NCBI GenBank assembly: GCA_016648135.1
Contig: JADDOH010002253.1
Location: forward strand, 189,501-253,500
DNA from: Agrypnia vestita
Taxonomy: Eukaryota > Arthropoda > Insecta > Trichoptera > Phryganeidae
Direction: 5' to 3'
Length of the DNA: 64,000 bases
The notes beneath the pieces are model-generated. The model saw only the letters and a list, made by a program, of their open reading frames with translations. It had not been told where the DNA came from and searched no databases. This document shows positions 1 to 64,000 of this stretch, one piece after another. Numbering within the stretch: the stretch's first letter is position 1; each line of letters begins with the position of its first letter. The translations under genes were made by a program, and so were the position numbers.

Positions 1-1125
1 TGATTAATTATTATTTTTTAATTTGCATTTATTAAGCTCTATATGAAACAATTATTTATTTTTTTTTTTTGGAAAAAATCAAAATGGCCGAGTTATATCC
101 GTTTCCATGAAGCTTCTCCGCCGTAGCTGAAATGCAATATTCCCCAGTTCACTTTTATCCAAGACAGAAAAGAAGGTTATATTATTATATAAAAATGTAA
201 TTAATAAAAACTAATTGTTTTCACTACTTATAGAGGGTTATTTGGAAAACATTAATAACCTCGCAGGACTATGTTCCTGCCTTGATTAAACTATTGAATT
301 TGAAATATTATTATCTATAAATATGATTTTTAATTTTTTAGTTTACACTGTATCCTGGCGAAGGGACCATTGGCCCTCAAACATGGTGATATTTTCAATA
401 AATAAATGGTGAAAACAAAGTATGTTTTTATTAATTAAATTAATAAAGTCACCTTTGTCTCCTTTTCGCTCACAATCACATAGAATATTTTTGCTCTTTT
501 TGAAGAAGTTATTTAAAATGGCCTATTGAAGTGTTAAAAATAAAAAATATACACATAAAACAAATATTTATTTTAAGACATGCGACAGTGAGTTGCACAG
601 GAGTTTACTGGATGGAAACGAATGCTAGTAGATACTTTATTTTTCTATTAATTGTTCAAAAAAAAGTTTAAATAGATCGATGATGTATCAAATAAATGTA
701 ATAAAAATATATTAAACATTTTTTTACGCTGAATGTGGACTACTCGATTAAGATTTGATGAAAAGATAACGTGTACATGTGGACGGAAATTGACGGGTTT
801 TGATTCAGAAAATTATATATTATATTTCTATCTTTCATTCGCCAAGCTTGTAAATTAAATTTTTAAAGTCAGGTCCACGTAGTGTTCGTTGAGTTATGGG
901 TGAAGTTGCCAATTAACCATTAAGATAATCACACCGCGCATGCAGCATGCAAGGGACCGTAGGTACAATTGAACAATTAAAAAGACCGCTCGAACTTGAA
1001 TATCGCATTAGCATACAAAGCTAAGTTAATTTTTCGCAGGCAAATTTTCCCACCCTCCAAAATCTTCGATCAGCCATCTTATTGCCGCTATAACGGATCG
1101 TTTTGAGCTAAATCGAACTCGGTTG
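1..1125. other. Upstream flank without a recognisable gene
   Basis: AT-rich sequence with no coding potential that I can defend on either strand. The short frames that reach into it from the minus strand around 1026-1340 overlap the CpG-rich leader of the gene downstream and look like by-products of its composition. No tRNA or clear transposon end was recognised here. Confidence 0.6.
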
Positions 1126-1471
1126 TATTTCGGCCCACGGAAGGCGGAGACGCGAAACGGTGTCCGCTGGCCGGCGGCGGCGGGGGCAGCGCTAATCCGC
1201 GAGTTAAGCCGTCGGTCGAACGTAAAAACGTATGGAAAGGAATAGTAAACACGGGTAGACAATGATGGGAAATGGACCGGCAGGCCGGGAGGGGCGGAGG
1301 ATCCCCTCCGTGCCGCGCCGGCGCCACCGGCCGTGTCATTCAACCGCAGGCCTCAGTGCCTCCCCGCCCGCAGCAGCTCGCAGCTCGCAGCTCACAGCCG
1401 CCGCAGCCGCCAGACAGTCGTCCGCGCCGCCGATCGAGCGCGACATCGACAATGTGACGGTCGCCAGGATC
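1126..1471 (+). promoter_or_regulatory. CpG-rich promoter / 5' leader of the ABTB2/BTBD11-like gene
   Basis: Base composition changes abruptly from AT-rich to GC- and CpG-rich at about 1130 and stays so into exon 1. It includes CGGCGG-type runs near 1170 and repeated CAGCTCG units at about 1372-1392. Such a block next to a first coding exon fits a transcription start region and 5' UTR. I do not see a convincing TATA box and cannot place the start site. In-frame ATGs at 1262 and 1265 could extend the protein by 70 residues, but that stretch looks like translated leader (Arg/Pro/Ala-rich). Confidence 0.4.
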
Positions 1472-58706
<57,235 letters not shown>

Positions 58707-59279
58707 CTTTGTTAATTGTTTAAGCTAAACCAAAATTATTAATATAAACCATAACAGTGGTTTTATAATTACCTAAACATTTTATATCTAATTTAATGTC
58801 TTTAATAATGTGATCTTTAATTGAAACTTGTAAAAATGTTAATTAAATATTCCATTTGATTGATGTAAAAAAGAGTTGATTTTTAAATGTAATCGAAATA
58901 TACACGTTGAAGATTTTGTATATTTATTTGGCTATTGTTCATATTATACAAGTATATATTTAAAACTAGGTTTATGGGGAAAACCTCGTTAACGTTTATT
59001 TTTATTGTTGTTTAAAGGTTTTATTAAAGTTTGTATATTTTATTAAAAATGAGCATAAATTTGATAATTGTTGAATGTACATAAATTAATAAGGAAGTCA
59101 ATTTTAAATACCTGCTGTTAGTAAGAGAAGACTATAATAGTTATATAGTCAATCGTCAATCAATACAAATACAACATATAGGCCGTGGAAACAGAAATAT
59201 CATCTTATTCGGTCTGACCAAAATTCCAAAATATCTTGAATCGTATATTTCAGTGAAAAGGGGATGGTTTATGAAGTCA

Positions 59280-59560
59280 AATATTTTTATTAAAGGAAAC
59301 ACATTCTTTTTGTGAAGTTACAATTTCAGAACAAAGTTCTGTGAATTATTAAACAATTTTTATTAATCAATTAGAAAAGACATACAGAAAAAATGAAATT
59401 AAAGAAAAAATATTTTAACTGTCATCGGGACTCGAATTGATAGAATTGGAGGTCCGTGGTTCGAGTCCCGGTGACAGTTAAAATATTTTTTCGTTAATTT
59501 GATTTTTTCTGCATGTCTTTTCTAATTGATTAATAAAAATTGTTCAAATATTTTTATTTT
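59280..59560. mobile_element. SINE family S2, copy C: inverted dimer around a tRNA-like centre
   Basis: Left arm (complement of the SINE body) ends CTGTCATCGGGACTCGAA at 59436. After about 23 bases the right arm starts TTCGAGTCCCGGTGACAGTT and continues AAAATATTTTTTCGTTAATT, then CTGCATGTCTTTTCTAATTG. The left arm also reaches ACAGAACTTTGTTCTGA. The two halves point outward from a shared T-arm sequence. Confidence 0.7.
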
Positions 59561-59811
59561 TTACACATAAACTTCACCGATGTTTAAGATAATTTTAAAA
59601 GGTTACCAATTTGTATTCAGGGCTGGCTTTACAATGTTAGGTTAGCTAGTAGAGTGGTTCTTTATAAATATTAGTGCAGACCATAATAATAATAAACTAT
59701 ATCGTTAGTTCCTCCTTTACAATATTATACAAATTGCAACTGCAACGGTAGCAACACTAATTACATTCGGACGTCCAAGAGCTGTGTTCAGCTTTCCATT
59801 TCATCCCGATT

Positions 59812-60034
59812 ATAATAATTTTGTTATCTGTCTGTCCGTCCCCCCGTTCATTGTAATTTTGTGTAATGTCCGTAACTTCTTTATAGTCAATTTTTTTTCT
59901 TCTTCTTTATAGTAATATTTTTTCTACTTATTTTTTGTTAATTAATTATTTTCTACTTATTCTTTTTTTTTTATAAATAAATACTTAGGAACCGACATAT
60001 AAGACAACCGTCATTTTTGATGCGTTACAGCTAG
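59812..60034 (+). repeat. Interspersed GTCT-rich repeat, decayed copy
   Basis: Begins TAATAATTTTGTTATCTGTC, contains GTCCGTAACTTC, and ends ACCGTCATTTTTGATGCGTT-ACAGCTAG. Same family as 3669-3915. Confidence 0.55.
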
Positions 60035-62518
60035 TACATGTATTAATCATCGATTTTCCAGACATGCAGTATTATTGATCCTATTTTCAATAACGGTTCA
60101 TCTGCACGGTTCAAAAATTCAGGTCTGATAAATATTTAATAATGATAAAATTAAATAAATATGTATAAAAAGAAACCCATGTTTCCCTACCCGCCAAGTT
60201 TTCTCAACAACCAGCCACAACCACCCATCGGTGGTTATGGTGGTGGATAGCCCTTGGTGTCACATCGAAAATATGCGAGTTTGGTGGGGGTGGTTGTGCG
60301 TGGATGGGAGCGGGTGACGAAAATGTGCTTTCTAGCACATTGTTTTGTTCTGGGAAGGCCGCAAATGCTTCAGATTGTTTCAAAATAGTCGCGCCAACTG
60401 TGTCGGTCAGTGTACTCAAAATCTATGCGTGCGAAACCGCGCGTAAGTAGCAAAACCGCCACTATCCGGTTGACAAAATAAAGATAAACTATTTCTAACC
60501 AATTTTATAGCCAGAGTAGAGATTTTAAAAGTGACTTTTGATAAAAAAAATTCTATAACATACAAACATATTTTCAAGAGCCAGTTATCATCTTTAAAAC
60601 TGCCACTTTCACCAGAAGATCATTTTCAAAGACATCTCCTTCTATTTTCGCAAATTGGATAATGGCAGTTTTGTTTCTGAACCCCTCCGTTAAAGCAAGT
60701 TACAATGAAATAGCAAACCTATTTAGCAAAATTTTTTTAAGAACTATTATTTTGGAGCTTATTTTTGGATTTCTATCATCATTACGTAATCAGAAAAATA
60801 AATTTCTTAGACATGAGTCCAGGTTTAAAAAAATAATTGATCTGAACATTAAAAAACTTCCAATTATTATCAAGTTGAAAAATGAAAGGTTCTTGGAAAT
60901 TAAACAATGAGTAAAAACAAATAATTGGAGATAAATTCAATTAAATACTGATTGTTAGACTCTAATAGACATGTAGTATAGTGTTGCTATTGTTACAAAT
61001 ATAATTGAATTCCATTGAGAAGATGACTATTTAATTTTGGGCTGTGCAAAGTTAATTTTCTTTCTCAATGTTTTATATTTTGTAACATTGCTGTATCATA
61101 TAGGTATATCATCACTAAGCTACTCTGAAAATATGGTTCACCTCAAATACTCGGTTTTCATAAAAGATTTCTAAAAAATCTAAAACACATTTTCATCCAA
61201 ATAACTTATTTGTTAATAAAATATAACTTAGAGAAACTGAAGAAGCAAAAAGCTTATAATTAATGTTGTATGATTAATTAGAATGACTGAAAGAAAGTTA
61301 AAAAATTCAAAGTTTAGCTACAATGAACACTATATAACTTTTCAGTGTTCACACAATTGTTTTCTTTCTCCATCCACTATTTTTATAACAACTTATAAAT
61401 TTACAAAAAAAGATGTACTCTTTAAAGATCTGTGTATAAATTTCATAATTTAAATCCTTATTTTTTTTTTTCATAATTTAAATTTTTATTTGCCTTATCA
61501 ATCTACCAGTTAACATATCATTTTGTTATATAATTACATATTACTATCTAGATAGATATATAATATAGTAATATATAATGTAGCTACTAAATATTATATA
61601 TCATATTCACTGCCAAATATATGTCCTGGTCCTTTGACTTATTATAATTTAAAAATGGATTCATAGGTAAAATAATGTAATCAATAGCATTTACGCCTAC
61701 AAGTATCGTTTAGTGTAAAATCTGCAGATTTAAGTAGTTTGGCGTGTAAAATTTTTTTAGAATTGTTTTTTGTCCATGAGGCAACCATTAGTTTTTTAGA
61801 ACATCTCGCATTATGGAAAATTTGTAATTTTCGAACTTGAGTTAAACAGTATTAATTAATTGACTAAACGTTTCCAACTAACCATTCATCAATTTTATCA
61901 TTTTGATAATGTTCATTTTCTTCCAAGCATCGCCATCCATGTGGGTGGGGTACTTGATTGTGGTCAAGAAAGTTGCAGAATCAATCCTAACGAGCATTAA
62001 ATTAGATATTTTTTTCATACTTTAGTGTCTCCACCAGCTGTGGCTTAATATATAAATTCACAAAATTATTTATAACATTTCTGAATTGACAAAATCGTTT
62101 ATAGATTTAAAAAACTTTTGTGCTAAAAACTTTTTATGTTAAAATCTTTTGATTCTAAAATGAAGAACAGTCACACAAATAAACCCTGAAGTCTTAACTG
62201 AACTATAAAAAAAAAATTGATCCAATGTACTACCTACAACTTTTTAAAATAAAAAAACCCTACTTTTAACCCATCCCTACATTTATTTTTAGATATGGTA
62301 AATATTCTATTTGTTTTAATTCAGTCCCAAAAACTTGGCATGCATTTTCCTAATTAAGGAATGAATACGTTTTAAGATTTAAGAGAACCTGCAAAAAATT
62401 ATTACCAAATTTTTCATAATTTTAATACACTTTTTAAATGGTAAATACCACAAAATAAACCCGCATATAATATTCACTAAAATACACAAAAAAGATAAAC
62501 TTGCCACAATAGAATAAT

Positions 62519-62618
62519 AGCCAGTTGTATCAACTTGGTTTATAGTTGTAGTTTGTTTAAAGCGTAGATTTTTACCAAAACATGTTGTTTGGTTGGTAGA
62601 AGTTGATGCAACCAGCCC
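62519..62618. mobile_element. Small MITE of about 100 bp
   Basis: The ends AGCCAGTTGTATCAACTTGG and (complemented) GGCTGGTTGCATCAACTTCT are inverted repeats. AAAGCGTAGATTTTTACCAA in the middle resembles part of the MITE at 10061-10204, so the two may be related. Confidence 0.65.
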
Positions 62619-62769
62619 TAAAGGAGATGAATTATATTTTAAAAGTCACACAGCACAGTTTAATATAGTAAAAAAAAATGTATTTGTTATCAGGTTTTCA
62701 CGGCCGTTCAGAATCTTCTGCTTGTAATTTTCTCGAATATTTTGCCATGTATATTTGATCTCACTGGCC

Positions 62770-62985
62770 GATATTTCGGATCCCATTGCAGGGTCCATCA
62801 TCAGGGCTGATTTAACGTGTATGTGTTGATGTTTAAGTAAAGTATTTTATTGCAATACCGTGCTGAAAGCAGCACCGTGCCGAAAGGAACACAGTATTGC
62901 AACCTAATACTTAACCTAAACATCAACACATACACATCACATCAGCCCTGATGATGGACACTGCAGTGGGATGCGAAACGAGAAG
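62770..62985. mobile_element. Fold-back element, arms of about 98 bp
   Basis: TTTCGGATCCCATTGCAGGG, TCCATCATCAGGGCTGAT, GTGTATGTGTTGATGTTTAA and TTGCAATACCGTG on the left are mirrored on the right (CATCAGCCCTGATGATGGAC among them), with about 20 bases between. Single arms of the same family occur at 23918-23955 and 26980-27060. Confidence 0.8.
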
Positions 62986-64000
62986 AGAGGTTAGGTCATA
63001 TACACGAAAAATTATTCCAGAAAACACACAGAAAAAATGTATTTGTTTAAAAACATTATCTTCACTCAACTAAACGGTAAATTTATAAATACATTTTACA
63101 AATTAAAATGTCTACTATGTGTTCTACTTTCTGAAAAAAATATTGTTTAAATGTGTTAATATTAATAATTATGTATATAAATAATTGATAAAATTTGTTT
63201 TAGCAGTGTTTGATAAACAAAGTTATTTGGCGCTTTATTAAATGTATTTATACCTTATAAAAGATATATATCTTATTTATTTTGTTTTGTATGTAGTTAT
63301 ATTGAATCCGATCTATGTATTCTTTATCTAAGTGTCAATCAGAAATTTAATAAAAAGGTAATTTAAAGATGTATATCACTTTCCTTGCACATTCAGATTT
63401 ATATTAAAAATAAACTTTTTGATACCTATTGTGTATATATTTAATTACCTTATCACACGAAACATAAAATGGAGTACGAACCCATTAGAAGTACAAAGGT
63501 ACTCACCGTATTACTGAAGAGACAAATTGAATGCAGGTCACAATATTCAAGAACATCCTCAAGTATCTCAACAATTCTAAATAAAGCAAATGTAGTCTTC
63601 ATTTAAGATGCGTGAGATATAGCATTTTAATAATGAAACAATAAATGTATCCGGATAAGTTATAATTTGGCTTCAAGGTTTTCCAGAATTTTAAACATAT
63701 CAAGGAAATCTGTCAACACAAAAAAGTCTTGATTGAATACAACTATATATTTTAAATGCATTCATATACATGATAAATGATGTTTTATAAGTAAATTGAG
63801 ATGCACAATAATATATACACATATATTTTTGGATGTACCCATATAAATTAAAAGCAATATAATATGTTTTTAGTTATATCAACATAAATTAATGTGATAT
63901 ACACGTAATGGATAAACATACACCCATATATTTTAATATATTAAATATTTACTCTGATTTGGTTTATTTTTAAATACACAACAATAATTATGTACACTGA

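Larger units (their letters stand above)
58707..64000 (+). other. 3' UTR and downstream flank
   Basis: ATTAAA-type signals lie near 59023 and 59041; AATAAA occurs near 60478 and 63348. I cannot tell which is used, so the 3' UTR may be 0.3 kb or several kb. Apart from the repeats listed, 60440-62500 and 63030-64000 are AT-rich without a gene. A frame at 60662-60910 (MAVLFLNPSVKASYNEIANL) has no family resemblance. Confidence 0.5.

Noticed and set aside
60204..60419. Minus-strand frame with TLTDTVGATILKQSEAFAAF and a Pro/His-rich end
   Set aside because: No ATG start, no family resemblance and no splice partners seen. It could be a relic but I cannot support a gene.

Overview
The window is nuclear DNA of an insect, most likely a moth or butterfly. 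It is AT-rich, intron-rich and packed with transposon remnants: mariner, pogo/Tigger, hAT-like, Helitron-like, LINE and tRNA-derived SINE families. A short RTE-type tail near 53,090 has a form I associate with Lepidoptera. The species call is inference; no search was possible.

One gene fills almost the whole window on the + strand. I reconstructed 20 coding exons from 1472 to 58706. Every intron is GT-AG and every splice phase fits, giving one open frame of about 1,824 codons. The product is an ankyrin-repeat BTB/POZ protein of the ABTB2 (BPOZ-2) / BTBD11 (ABTB3) family. In order it has: a long, apparently disordered N-terminal extension (exons 1-2); a conserved Ser-rich block (exon 3); the family-specific N-terminal domain (exons 4-5); a histone H2A-like fold (exons 6-8); a Ser/Asn-rich linker (exon 9); a helical region (exons 10-11); ankyrin repeats (exons 12-15); and a BTB domain with a low-complexity insert, then a C-terminal helical tail (exons 17-20). 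A CpG-rich leader lies just upstream of exon 1. Both vertebrate relatives are about 1,000-1,100 residues, so the extra length is mostly exons 1-2.

The introns hold the rest. Intron 1 (13.4 kb) carries a tRNA-Ala-like relic, a hAT relic, a Harbinger-like MITE, a LINE reverse-transcriptase relic, a decayed Tc1/mariner copy, a 77-bp triplication and a SINE. Intron 5 has a deleted pogo/Tigger element with SINE pieces inside it. Intron 9 has a mariner with perfect 26-bp ends whose transposase frame is broken by a single TGA. Intron 10 is a nest of DNA transposons. Inverted copies of one repeat flank exon 11. Several introns and the 3' flank contain long near-perfect hairpins.

I see no second host gene, no complete RNA gene, no CRISPR array and no operon-like system. 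The most interesting features are the protein architecture and the inverted-repeat structures, not a new multi-gene system.
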